From Gammaproteobacteria bacterium (GTDB taxonomy: Bacteria > Pseudomonadota > Gammaproteobacteria > Xanthomonadales > Wenzhouxiangellaceae): a stretch of DNA of 64,000 nucleotides. Shown one piece after another: positions 10,272 through 18,466 of the stretch (positions are counted from its first letter, which is position 1; every line of letters starts with the position of its first letter). Position numbers and translations under genes: made by a program. The DNA lies in contig JAJFKY010000012.1 in NCBI GenBank assembly GCA_021772975.1, forward strand, positions 159,984 through 223,983, in the 5' to 3' direction. The notes beneath the pieces were generated by a model that was not told the origin of the DNA, ran no database searches, and saw only the letters and a list, made by a program, of their open reading frames with translations.

Positions 10272-10926
10272 CTGCCTGGCAACTATCTGCCTGGCGGCAC
10301 TGATCTGGCTGGCGATGCTGCCCGCCGGGCTGGCGCTGGAAAGCGACCGGCAGCAGCCCATTGATGTCAGCGCGGACCGCTCCGAGCTGGATGCACGCAC
10401 CGGTTTTACCCATATTATCGGGTCAGTGGTGATCAAACAGGGCAGTCTGGAGGTCAAGGCTGACGATGCCGAGGTCTACGTCGAATCCGGACGGGTTACG
10501 CGGGTCCTGCTGAAAGGGCAACCGGCCACCTGGAAGCAGCAGATGGACAGCCTCGAGTGGATGGATGCGGAGGCCCGTCAGATCGATTACAAAGTCAATG
10601 ACGCCACCATCCTGTTGACCGGAGACGCCCTGGTCAACCATCCCCAGGGACGCATCACCGGCGATCAGCTGACCTATGATCTGGAAGCGGAAAAACTGCG
10701 TGGCGACAGCGTAAACGGCGGCCGTGTCAAGATTCGTCTGGAACCGGATGTGGTCAATCAGAATGCCAGTGCGGTCGAAGATGTGATGGAAAATGTCACC
10801 GGCGCCTCATCCAATCAGGACGGCAGCACCCGGGCAGACGCCGAAGATGACAATGGCAACGATGATGGCGTGGCCGGTAACAACGACGGCGACGATAACA
10901 GCAGCGGCGACGGCGGCACCTACTGA
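10213..10926 (+). CDS. lptA: LPS transport periplasmic protein LptA with acidic tail
   Basis: The periplasmic bridge protein of LPS transport. A signal peptide ends near GLALESD (about residue 45), then comes the OstA-type jellyroll ([16 protein letters not shown], ending with the [18 protein letters not shown] region). The last 40 or so residues (from about 195) are an Asn/Asp/Gly-rich acidic tail outside the known LptA fold. The start is uncertain: ATG at 10213, ATG at 10225 or TTG at 10246 all lie inside lptC and all leave a usable signal peptide. The stop codon is one base before the lptB ATG. Confidence 0.92.
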   Translation: MYYTMTYKPDLLSATRLRTNCLATICLAALIWLAMLPAGLALESDRQQPIDVSADRSELDARTGFTHIIGSVVIKQGSLEVKADDAEVYVESGRVTRVLLKGQPATWKQQMDSLEWMDAEARQIDYKVNDATILLTGDALVNHPQGRITGDQLTYDLEAEKLRGDSVNGGRVKIRLEPDVVNQNASAVEDVMENVTGASSNQDGSTRADAEDDNGNDDGVAGNNDGDDNSSGDGGTY

Positions 10927-10927
10927 T

Positions 10928-11647
10928 ATGCTCAAGGCGGAGCAGTTGCAGAAAAGCTACCGGCGCCGGGAGGTCATCACTGATGTTTCGATGCAGGTGC
11001 AGCGTGGCCAGGTAGTTGGCCTGCTGGGGCCTAACGGGGCGGGCAAAACCACCTGTTTTTACATGATGGTCGGGCTGGTCAGGGCTGACCAGGGGCGGGT
11101 CTTACTGGATGAACTGGATATCACCGATGCCCCCATCCACAAGCGTGCCCAGCGCGGCCTGGGTTATCTGCCCCAGGATGCCTCTATTTTTCGCGGTTTA
11201 AGTGTCCGCGACAATATCCTGGCGGTGCTGGAACTGCGCCCCTCACTGAGCAAGCAACAACGCCTGAGTGAACTGGAGCGTTTGCTGGAAAGCCTTCAGG
11301 TTGCCCATCTGGCTGATCAGAAAGGCATGAGCCTGTCCGGCGGTGAGCGCCGCAGGGTTGAGATTGCCCGTGCGCTGGCGGCCGCTCCCCGCTTCATGCT
11401 GCTGGACGAACCCTTTGCCGGCGTCGATCCGATTTCAGTCGGGGAAATTCAACGGATCGTGCGTCAATTGAAAGCCGAAAACATCGGCATACTGATTACC
11501 GATCACAATGTGCGTGAAACCCTGGGCATCTGCGATCATGCTTACATTATCAGCAACGGCCGGGTGCTCAGCGAAGGTAATCCGGACGCCATTCTCAATG
11601 ATGAAGCGGTGCGCAATGTTTACCTCGGCCGTGAGTTCCGCTTGTAA
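10928..11647 (+). CDS. lptB: LPS export ABC transporter ATP-binding protein
   Basis: The ATPase of the LptB2FGC complex. The 239-residue protein has Walker A GPNGAGKT at 34-41, the ABC signature [15 protein letters not shown], Walker [15 protein letters not shown] and the switch histidine in [11 protein letters not shown] chose the ATG at 10928, one base after the lptA stop. The open frame runs 45 codons further upstream inside lptA, but that extension is only lptA read in another frame. Confidence 0.98.
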   Translation: MLKAEQLQKSYRRREVITDVSMQVQRGQVVGLLGPNGAGKTTCFYMMVGLVRADQGRVLLDELDITDAPIHKRAQRGLGYLPQDASIFRGLSVRDNILAVLELRPSLSKQQRLSELERLLESLQVAHLADQKGMSLSGGERRRVEIARALAAAPRFMLLDEPFAGVDPISVGEIQRIVRQLKAENIGILITDHNVRETLGICDHAYIISNGRVLSEGNPDAILNDEAVRNVYLGREFRL

Positions 11648-11654
11648 ACCGTGG

Positions 11655-11705
11655 TCAGCCGGCCACGCTCATTGCTTAGCCAAGCCAGGCAATGAGCATG
11701 GCTGA
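11655..11705. promoter_or_regulatory. Interrupted long hairpin between lptB and rpoN
   Basis: Two-part inverted repeat: outer arms TCAGCC (11655-11660) and GGCTGA (11700-11705), inner arms GCTCATTGC (11667-11675) and GCAATGAGC (11689-11697), with a 13-base loop. It begins eight bases after the lptB stop and ends 18 bases before the rpoN start. No T tract follows. It could be an attenuating or mRNA-processing element separating envelope genes from rpoN. Confidence 0.45.
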
Positions 11706-11723
11706 TCACGTTTAAAGCCGGGC

Positions 11724-13076
11724 ATGCCAGGCACCCCCCATCTTGCTCAACGGCTGGGCCAGCAGCAACAGCTTCGCCAGCAGCAGCTTTCTCCGCAATT
11801 GCAATTAACCATGCAATTGTTACCACTCAATTCCATCCGCCTGGCTGGCTACCTGCAGCAACAGCTCAACAGCAACCCCTGGTTGAGCTGGCGCGGTCAA
11901 AGCTCCGCTGGTAGCGGAACGGGCAGCAGCACTGGCAGCAGCGCGCACGACGTTGCGCTGGCTACCCACGCGGCTGCCACTGGCCTGCAGGATCACCTGC
12001 TGTGGCAACTGCGGCTGGAACCGATCACCGACGAGCTGCAATTATGTGCAGAGATCATTATTGATGAGCTTGATCGCGACGGCTATCTGCGCAGCAGCTT
12101 AAACGAACTGGCTGAACAACTGGGTGAGCAGGCACCTGCTCAACATTGCTGGCAGCAGGCACTGAACCTGATTCATTCGTTTGAACCCACCGGTGCAGGC
12201 GCGCGCAATCTGCGTGAATGCCTGCGCCTGCAACTGGAACAGAACCACCCGGCACATCCACACCAGGCATTGGCGCTGCGCTTGACCGATCAGTATCTGG
12301 ACGAGCTGGCCAGGCTGGCAAATCCAGCGCTGCGGGCTCATTGCGCGACCCAGCTGGATTGCCAGCCGGCCGACATCGCCGCGGCGCTTGAGTTGATTCA
12401 CGCTTTGAACCCGCGGCCCGGACTGATGTTTGATGACAGTCCGAATCTGTATATCCGCCCGGACCTGCGTTTTGTCCGTGGCAGCGGGCACCATCACAAC
12501 GGTTTACCCCGTTATGCAGCCGAGCTGGTAAACCCTTTCAGCAATCAATTGCAGCTCAGCGACAGTGGCGGCAATGCTACTCAGCGGCGCGAAGCACAGG
12601 CTTTGCTGGCGGCGCTGGGCCTGCGCGAGCAGTCATTGCTGCGGGTCGGACAATTGCTGGCTGAGCATCAGGCCGGTTTTCTACAGCAGGGGGAAGCGGT
12701 ATTGCGCCCGCTGACCCGGGTACAGGTTGCTGAACAGCTCGGCCTGCACCCCTCGACAGTAACCCGCGCATTACAGGACAAATACGCGGACACTCCGCAG
12801 GGCTTATTGCCCTTGAAGGATTTTTTCAGCGTGCCGCTGAGCGCTTCGAAAACCACGCCAGTGCGGGCGGGCGAGTCGACCGAACCACGCTCGGCGGGGG
12901 CCGCGCGGGCGCGCCTGGCGGCTTTGATCAGCAACGAAGACCCTCAACAGCCTTTATCGGATGCGCGACTGTGCCGCCGCCTGCAGCAGGCCGGCTTTGC
13001 GGTGGCGCGCCGCACGGTAGTCAAATACCGACAGCAGCTGGGGATTGAAAATTCACGCAAACGCCGCGAATTATGA
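11724..13076 (+). CDS. rpoN: RNA polymerase sigma-54 factor (divergent)
   Basis: Sigma-54, which directs RNA polymerase to -12/-24 promoters and needs AAA+ activators. At 450 residues it is shorter than E. coli RpoN (477). Region I is very Gln/Leu-rich (LGQQQQLRQQQLSPQLQL). The linker (about 53-75) is Gly/Ser-rich where many homologues have an acidic region II. The HTH with LGLHPSTVTRAL, the LLPLKDFFS motif and the C-terminal RpoN box VARRTVVKYRQQLGI are intact, so it should be functional. Its position between lptB and hpf is the conserved one. Confidence 0.95.
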   Translation: MPGTPHLAQRLGQQQQLRQQQLSPQLQLTMQLLPLNSIRLAGYLQQQLNSNPWLSWRGQSSAGSGTGSSTGSSAHDVALATHAAATGLQDHLLWQLRLEPITDELQLCAEIIIDELDRDGYLRSSLNELAEQLGEQAPAQHCWQQALNLIHSFEPTGAGARNLRECLRLQLEQNHPAHPHQALALRLTDQYLDELARLANPALRAHCATQLDCQPADIAAALELIHALNPRPGLMFDDSPNLYIRPDLRFVRGSGHHHNGLPRYAAELVNPFSNQLQLSDSGGNATQRREAQALLAALGLREQSLLRVGQLLAEHQAGFLQQGEAVLRPLTRVQVAEQLGLHPSTVTRALQDKYADTPQGLLPLKDFFSVPLSASKTTPVRAGESTEPRSAGAARARLAALISNEDPQQPLSDARLCRRLQQAGFAVARRTVVKYRQQLGIENSRKRREL

Positions 13077-13094
13077 GTTATTACCGCGCTGCGC

Positions 13095-13124
13095 TTGGCA
13101 AGGCATAGTCAGGCGCAGTACTAT
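13095..13124 (+). promoter_or_regulatory. Candidate sigma-70 promoter for hpf
   Basis: TTGGCA (13095-13100) and TACTAT (13119-13124) are separated by 18 bases, just after the rpoN stop and about 80 bases before the hpf start. It could give hpf-ptsN its own expression. Match by eye only. Confidence 0.35.
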
Positions 13125-13202
13125 GCAAACAGGCTCCAAGCGGGGCCGTTAATCACTGTTCCGTGCTTAATTAACCACACGGCTTTGAAAATGGAGGACA
13201 GC

Positions 13203-13496
13203 ATGCAAGTCAATGTGACTGGTCACAATCTCGATATCACTCAAGCGCTGCACGCCTACGTCAACGAAAAATGCAAGCGGCTGGAACGGCATTTCGATCA
13301 CCTGATCGCCGCCCACGTTATTTTAAAAGTAGAAAAGCGCCTGCACATGGCTGAAGCGACCCTGTCAGTGGGTGGCGGTCCGCAGTTATTTGCCGAAGAC
13401 AATCAATCTGACCTGTATGCAGCCATTGACGGTATGCTCGACAAACTTGACCGCCAGGTAAGGCGCCACAAAAGCAAAGTCACCGAGCATCGTTAG
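13203..13496 (+). CDS. hpf: Ribosome hibernation promoting factor (short HPF/YfiA type)
   Basis: A 97-residue short-form HPF that binds the 30S decoding centre and supports 100S or idle 70S ribosomes in stationary phase. The sequence has the HPF pattern (VNVTGHNLDITQALHAYVNEK, then the basic tail KLDRQVRRHKSK). I chose the ATG at 13203 because a strong GGAGG lies seven bases upstream; the frame extends 36 codons further but that part is not HPF-like. It is followed by ptsN, as in many Gammaproteobacteria. Confidence 0.96.
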   Translation: MQVNVTGHNLDITQALHAYVNEKCKRLERHFDHLIAAHVILKVEKRLHMAEATLSVGGGPQLFAEDNQSDLYAAIDGMLDKLDRQVRRHKSKVTEHR

Positions 13497-13580
13497 GTGC
13501 AACTGCTCAACACTGTTGCTTTGCCAGGCATCTGACAAGTTGCAAGAATGTCATCAGTAATGCTGATTATTGAATAAGTC

Positions 13581-14045
13581 ATGGCCCTGTCGGAATTACT
13601 GACCCCGCAGCGAATCGCGCTGAATAGCCGGCTTAGCAGTCGTAAGCGCCTGCTTGAGCAGCTCTCCAGACAATTGACCAAAAGTGACAGCAATACCCTG
13701 GACGAACGTGATCTGTTCGAAGCCCTGTGCGAGCGCGAGCGTCTGGGCAGCACTGCGCTGGGACATGGTGTTGCCATACCACATGCCCGCCTGGAAGGCC
13801 TGGATGACAGCCGCGCTGCTTTTATTCGCCTGAGTACCGCGCTTGATTATGAAACACCCGATGGGCAACCGGTCGATCTGGTGATTGGCCTGGCCGTGCC
13901 ACAGGCCTGCACTGACAGTCATTTGCGCATTCTCAGCGAGTTGGCCGGCTGTCTGCAGCTGGAGGATTTTCGCGACGGCCTGAGGCAGGCCGGCAATGCC
14001 GCCGAACTGCTGGATTTTCTGCAACACTGGCAGCCACCTGAGTGA
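13581..14045 (+). CDS. ptsN: PTS IIA-like nitrogen regulatory protein
   Basis: EIIA-Ntr, the terminal phosphoryl acceptor of the regulatory PTS, which controls potassium transport and stress responses depending on its phosphorylation state. The 154-residue protein has the PTS EIIA type-2 fold with the phosphorylated His in GHGVAIPHARLEGL (about residue 69). Its stop overlaps the GTG start of hprK by three bases within the shared GTGA. Confidence 0.96.
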   Translation: MALSELLTPQRIALNSRLSSRKRLLEQLSRQLTKSDSNTLDERDLFEALCERERLGSTALGHGVAIPHARLEGLDDSRAAFIRLSTALDYETPDGQPVDLVIGLAVPQACTDSHLRILSELAGCLQLEDFRDGLRQAGNAAELLDFLQHWQPPE

Positions 14046-15019
14046 AACGCAGTGTCACTGCAGCAGAATTGTTCGCAGCAGCCGAGCCACGCTTGGAGCT
14101 GCATTGGGTAGTCGATAGCCAGGCGGCCCGCAACCGGGTTCTGCAAGGCTGCGACCAACAGCCCGAAGATCAGCTCAATGCCCCGACCCGGCAAGCCCTG
14201 GCGGGTTATCTCAACCTGGTACACCCCAATCAGGTACAGGTCATCGGCAGAGAAGAACAGACACACCTGGATACCCAGGACGCCAAGTCACGCTGGGCAA
14301 CAATCGCCAGCATCATGGCCAATCAGCCACTGGCGATTGTGGTCAGTGATGCCCAGACCCCACCCTCGGATCTGCAGGAAGCCGCCGAAGAAAACCGGGT
14401 AGCCATCTGGCGCTCCCCGCACTCCAGCTACGCCAATGTCAATTTTCTACAGCATTACCTGTCCCGGGTGCTGGCTGAATCCACCATGCTGCATGGCGTA
14501 TTCATGGAAGTCTTCACTATCGGAGTGCTGATTACCGGTGAGTCAGGCTGTGGAAAAAGTGAACTGGCGCTGGAACTGATCACCCGCGGACACCGCCTGA
14601 TTGCTGATGACGCGCCTGAATTTACTCAGATCTCGCCGGATGTGATTGACGGCACCTGCCCGGAAACCCTGCAGGACTGTCTGGAAGTGCGTGGCCTGGG
14701 CATTCTGAACGTGCGCCAGATGTTCGGCGATGCCGCGGTTAAAGCCAACAAGTTTTTACGCCTGATCATCAACCTGCAGATTCCGGATAATCGCCAGGCA
14801 CTGGCCGAACTGGACCGCTTGCAGACCGGCGCCAATACCCGCAAGGTACTGGACACCGAGGTACCCCACATAACCCTGCCGGTCCTGGCCGGACGTAACC
14901 TGGCCGTGATTGTGGAAGCGGCGGTGCGTGACTTTACTCTCAAGATGAAAGGCATTGATGCAGCCAGCGATTTCCTTGAACGCCACCGGGCCTTATTGGC
15001 GCAGCAGCGCCAGCACTGA
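14042..15019 (+). CDS. hprK: HPr kinase/phosphorylase
   Basis: A bifunctional enzyme that phosphorylates or dephosphorylates a serine of HPr. The 325-residue protein has an N-terminal HprK domain and a C-terminal kinase domain with Walker A GESGCGKS at 166-173, the catalytic His151, and the signature region CPETLQDCLEVRGLGIL. It starts with GTG inside the ptsN stop. HprK is typical of Firmicutes but also sits in rpoN-linked PTS operons of many Proteobacteria. Its substrate serine is present in the HPr gene downstream (Ser46). Confidence 0.96.
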   Translation: MKRSVTAAELFAAAEPRLELHWVVDSQAARNRVLQGCDQQPEDQLNAPTRQALAGYLNLVHPNQVQVIGREEQTHLDTQDAKSRWATIASIMANQPLAIVVSDAQTPPSDLQEAAEENRVAIWRSPHSSYANVNFLQHYLSRVLAESTMLHGVFMEVFTIGVLITGESGCGKSELALELITRGHRLIADDAPEFTQISPDVIDGTCPETLQDCLEVRGLGILNVRQMFGDAAVKANKFLRLIINLQIPDNRQALAELDRLQTGANTRKVLDTEVPHITLPVLAGRNLAVIVEAAVRDFTLKMKGIDAASDFLERHRALLAQQRQH

Positions 15020-15027
15020 CGGCTGCC

Positions 15028-15933
15028 ATGACTGATTCAGCACCACCCGGCGATGCCACCAGCGAGCAGCATGCAAAGCCACCGGAACTGCTGATTATCA
15101 GCGGTTTATCCGGCAGCGGCAAAACCACGGCATTACAATCGCTGGAAGACCTGGGCTATTACTGCGTGGATAACCTACCGGTACCGCTGGTGCTGGAGCT
15201 GGTGCAGTTGATGACCTCCGAGCGTGATCAGTATCAGCGCTGCGCGGTCGGACTGGATGCACGTAACCGGGATACGCGCCGCTTCAAAGCCTTACTGGAA
15301 GAACTGCACGCCGCGCCGGTTAATATTCAGCTGATCTTTTTGACCGCCAGTGATCAGTCGCTGCTGCAACGCTTCAGCGCTACCCGTCGGCGTCATCCGC
15401 TGACCACCGAAAACAGCCTGCCGGAAGCTATCGCGACTGAACGCAACCTGCTGGAGCCGCTCAGCAGCCAGGCGGATATCATTATCGACACCACTGCCTG
15501 CAGCATCCATGACCTGCGTCAGCGTATCTGGAACGGGGTCAGCCAGGAGCAACGCCAACCCGCCCTGCTGGTGGAATCATTTGCCTTCAGCCGCGGCCTG
15601 CCGCCGGATCTGGATTTTGTATTCGACGCACGCTGTCTGCCGAACCCGCACTGGGTGCCGGAATTGCGCACCCGGACAGGACTCGACGAAAGCGTGATCG
15701 AGTACCTGCTGCAGGCGCCGCTGGTGCAGAATTACCTGCATGATATTCACGGCCTGCTGCACAGCTGGCTACCGCGGTTCTCGGGTGCTCAGCGCAGTTA
15801 CCTGAGTGTCGGCATTGGTTGTACCGGTGGTCAGCACCGTTCTGTGTTTGTGTCCGAACAACTGGCCAGTCTGCTGCGCGCCGATTGGCCGGAAGTGCGG
15901 GTCCGGCATCGTGAACTGGCGCGGCGGTTATGA
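15028..15933 (+). CDS. rapZ: RNase adapter protein RapZ
   Basis: A nucleotide-binding protein that in enterobacteria binds glucosamine-6-phosphate and delivers the sRNA GlmZ to RNase E, so controlling glmS. The 301-residue protein has Walker A GLSGSGKT at 26-33, the DARN motif (about residue 75) and the C-terminal GCTGGQHRSVF signature. It has an N-terminal extension of about 20 residues before the core. Whether GlmY/GlmZ exist in this organism cannot be seen here. It overlaps the next gene by four bases. Confidence 0.96.
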   Translation: MTDSAPPGDATSEQHAKPPELLIISGLSGSGKTTALQSLEDLGYYCVDNLPVPLVLELVQLMTSERDQYQRCAVGLDARNRDTRRFKALLEELHAAPVNIQLIFLTASDQSLLQRFSATRRRHPLTTENSLPEAIATERNLLEPLSSQADIIIDTTACSIHDLRQRIWNGVSQEQRQPALLVESFAFSRGLPPDLDFVFDARCLPNPHWVPELRTRTGLDESVIEYLLQAPLVQNYLHDIHGLLHSWLPRFSGAQRSYLSVGIGCTGGQHRSVFVSEQLASLLRADWPEVRVRHRELARRL

Positions 15934-16379
15934 GTCAAGCGGTCACCCTGCTGCTGGTCACCCACCCTGGTATCGGCACTGCCCTGCTGGCCCAGGCCAA
16001 GCGGATTTTTGCCGCCGATACAGAACAAAGCCTGAACGGGCAGCTGACTGATCTGTACGTGCTGGAAGTCGATGATGACCTGTCTGCCGCGCAATTGGAT
16101 GCGCAGTTTGAACAGCTCACCGCCAATTGGCAGGAACAGCATAACGTGCTGTTATTAACCGACCTGGAAGGCGCCACCCCAGCCAGCCTGGCATTGCGCC
16201 AGGCGCGCCGCCATCACTGGCCGCTGATCACCGGCCTGAACCTGCCGATGCTGCTGAAGGCCATTAACTACCAGCGCATTGAGTTGTCTGAACTGGTCAA
16301 TGAAGTACTGGACAGCAGCCAGCATGCGGTGCGCATACTGCAAGCCGCGCCATCGAGCAGACTGGAGCAGCCGCATTGA
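15930..16379 (+). CDS. PTS EIIA domain protein, mannose type
   Basis: A 149-residue single-domain EIIA of the mannose/fructose/sorbose class. The phosphorylatable His12 is in VTHPGIGTALL, and the LLLTDLEGATPASLAL segment matches the second active-site loop. No EIIB, EIIC or EIID gene is nearby, so it is probably a regulatory phospho-acceptor rather than part of a sugar transporter. It overlaps rapZ by four bases and HPr by four bases, so it is tightly co-translated. Confidence 0.92.
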   Translation: MSQAVTLLLVTHPGIGTALLAQAKRIFAADTEQSLNGQLTDLYVLEVDDDLSAAQLDAQFEQLTANWQEQHNVLLLTDLEGATPASLALRQARRHHWPLITGLNLPMLLKAINYQRIELSELVNEVLDSSQHAVRILQAAPSSRLEQPH

Positions 16380-16645
16380 TCCACCAGGATATTGAACTGT
16401 GTAATCGACTGGGGCTACATGCGCGGGCGGCTGGAAAACTGGTCAACACTGCCGGCAGATACGCCTGTGAATGCTGGATCAGCTGGAACAACCGCCGAAT
16501 CAATGGCAAATCCATCATGGGCCTGCTCACTCTGGCTGCACCCTGCGGTGCTACGCTTAGCATTGAACTCGACGGGGCCGACGAGCAGGAAGCCTGTGCC
16601 GCCATCACCGAACTGATCAACAACCGGTTTGGCGAACCTGAGTAA
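16376..16645 (+). CDS. Phosphocarrier protein HPr
   Basis: An 89-residue HPr that takes phosphate from enzyme I on His15 (RLGLHARAAGKLV) and can be modified on Ser46 by HprK (NGKSIMGLLTLAAPCG). Both sites are visible. The start is TTG at 16376, chosen because it overlaps the stop of the EIIA gene in TTGA and gives the complete first strand; no ATG is available before the active site. It is equivalent to PtsO/NPr in the nitrogen PTS. Confidence 0.93.
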   Translation: MIHQDIELCNRLGLHARAAGKLVNTAGRYACECWISWNNRRINGKSIMGLLTLAAPCGATLSIELDGADEQEACAAITELINNRFGEPE

Positions 16646-16709
16646 CTGCCGTCTGGCATTATGTCTCTGGGCCGACAAGCGCGATTGATCATGAGGATAT
16701 TCTGCTGAC

Positions 16710-18440
16710 ATGTTATCACTGACCGGAACCGCGATAGCCGATGGTGTCACCATCGGCAAGGTGCACCGCCTGATCCAGGACGAGCTCAGTGTTCCGCATA
16801 TGACGCTGACCAGTGAAACAGCGCAAAAACAGGAAATTCAACGCCTGGAGAACGCCCGGCAGGCAGCTGCGCAGCAGCTTGACCAGCACCGCCAGCGATC
16901 CGATAATCCGGCCGCTCACGAAGTGCTCGCCATGCATCGCCAAATGCTGCTGGATCCGGATTTGCTGGCTAGCACAAGTGCTGTCATCCAGCGTGAAAAC
17001 TGCAATGCGGAATGGGCGCTGGTGCAGGTACAGACGCATCTGCTGGAGCAACTCAACGCTGCCGAAGATGATTACTTACGCGCTCGCAGCGATGATATCG
17101 AGCACGTGATCCGGTTGCTGCATGAACAGCTGCAAAGCAGCGCAACCAATCTGGAAGACCGTTTGCCCACGCGACTGCAGGATATCATTGTGGTGGTCGC
17201 CGACCCCAGTCCGGCAGAACTGGTGCTGATCAAACAACGCGGGGCCAGTGGCATGGTGACCGAACGCGGCAGCGCCTACAGCCACACCGCCATCCTGGCG
17301 CGGGGCCTGAACCTCCCCACGGTACTGGCGGTACCGGAGGCACTGGCGATGCTGCAGGAAGATGAGCTGCTGATTCTGGACGGTCATCACGGCGCTTTGT
17401 TCGCCGAACCTGATGAGGCCATGCAGCGGCACTATCAGCAAAAAACAGCGGCTTATCAGAGTCATCTGGAAAACCAGCAGGCGCTGGCTAAGACCACTTG
17501 TATAACCCGCGACGGAGTAAAAATTCGGCTGCTGGCCAATATCGAACAGGCTGCCGATATTGAGCTTGCCCTGGAAGCCGGTGCTGACGGAATCGGCCTG
17601 CTGCGCACGGAGCTACTGTTTTTGCAACATCATGCGGGCCTGATGGACGATGAACAGCAGCAATACGAATGCTACGCCAGCATGGCCAGGGCTCTGCGCC
17701 GACAGGATAAGGCGCTGCCTCTGACAGTGCGAACCCTGGATGTCGGCAGCGATAAGCCGCTGCCGCAAACCGAAGCTGATATTGAATGGCCGTTTAAGGA
17801 TGAACCCAACCCTGCTCTTGGCCTGCGCGGTATCCGTTTCAGTCTGCGTTATCCACAGTGGCTTAAAATCCAGCTGCGGGCGCTGCTGCGCGCCAGCCGG
17901 CACGGCCGGATTCGGATTCTGTTACCAATGATCAGCATGCGCGAAGAACTGGCCAACGTGCGCCGCCTGCTGCATGAGTGCAGTATGGAATTACAGCTCG
18001 AAACTGAAACCGATCTATCCATTAACGATCTTGAACTGGGTGCCATGATCGAGACCCCGGCGGCTGCGCTGGCCATCCATGATTTGCTGCCACTGGTGGA
18101 TTTCATTGCTATCGGCAGCAATGATCTGGTGCAGTACACGCTGGCCATTGACCGCAAGAATGACAATATCGCCCGCTGGTATCAGCCGCGCCATCCAGCG
18201 GTGGTCAACCTGTTGAGCAGCGTTATCAGCACTGCTCAGCAGCAGAATATTTCAGTCAGTGTGTGCGGCGAACTGGCCAGTGATCCCGACTATGTGCCGT
18301 TATTACTGGGCATGGGGTTGCGTGAATTCAGCGTGCATCCAGGCCGGTTACTGAACATCAAGCAAAAATTGTGCTCACTGAATGCAGTCACCTGCACCGA
18401 TGAGGTTAAAGCACTGCTGCAACCGACGGTTCAGCGTTAA
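16710..18440 (+). CDS. ptsI: Phosphoenolpyruvate-protein phosphotransferase (enzyme I)
   Basis: Enzyme I starts the phosphorelay by taking phosphate from PEP. The 576-residue protein has the swivelling domain with the active His192 (GSAYSHTAILARGL), the PEP-binding barrel, and the conserved C-terminal Cys in VSVCGELASDP. It begins directly with the EI N-terminus (LTGTAIADGVTIG), so it lacks the GAF domain of EI-Ntr (PtsP). Because the only EIIAs here are ptsN and the mannose-type domain, its role appears regulatory. It is the last gene of the operon and meets a convergent gene 26 bases downstream. Confidence 0.95.
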   Translation: MLSLTGTAIADGVTIGKVHRLIQDELSVPHMTLTSETAQKQEIQRLENARQAAAQQLDQHRQRSDNPAAHEVLAMHRQMLLDPDLLASTSAVIQRENCNAEWALVQVQTHLLEQLNAAEDDYLRARSDDIEHVIRLLHEQLQSSATNLEDRLPTRLQDIIVVVADPSPAELVLIKQRGASGMVTERGSAYSHTAILARGLNLPTVLAVPEALAMLQEDELLILDGHHGALFAEPDEAMQRHYQQKTAAYQSHLENQQALAKTTCITRDGVKIRLLANIEQAADIELALEAGADGIGLLRTELLFLQHHAGLMDDEQQQYECYASMARALRRQDKALPLTVRTLDVGSDKPLPQTEADIEWPFKDEPNPALGLRGIRFSLRYPQWLKIQLRALLRASRHGRIRILLPMISMREELANVRRLLHECSMELQLETETDLSINDLELGAMIETPAAALAIHDLLPLVDFIAIGSNDLVQYTLAIDRKNDNIARWYQPRHPAVVNLLSSVISTAQQQNISVSVCGELASDPDYVPLLLGMGLREFSVHPGRLLNIKQKLCSLNAVTCTDEVKALLQPTVQR

Positions 18441-18466
18441 AGGTCGGTTTGTAAGCGCCCGCTTGT

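Noticed and set aside
10793..10927. 45-codon upstream extension of lptB
   Set aside because: It is the lptA 3' end read in another frame; homologues start at the ATG at 10928.
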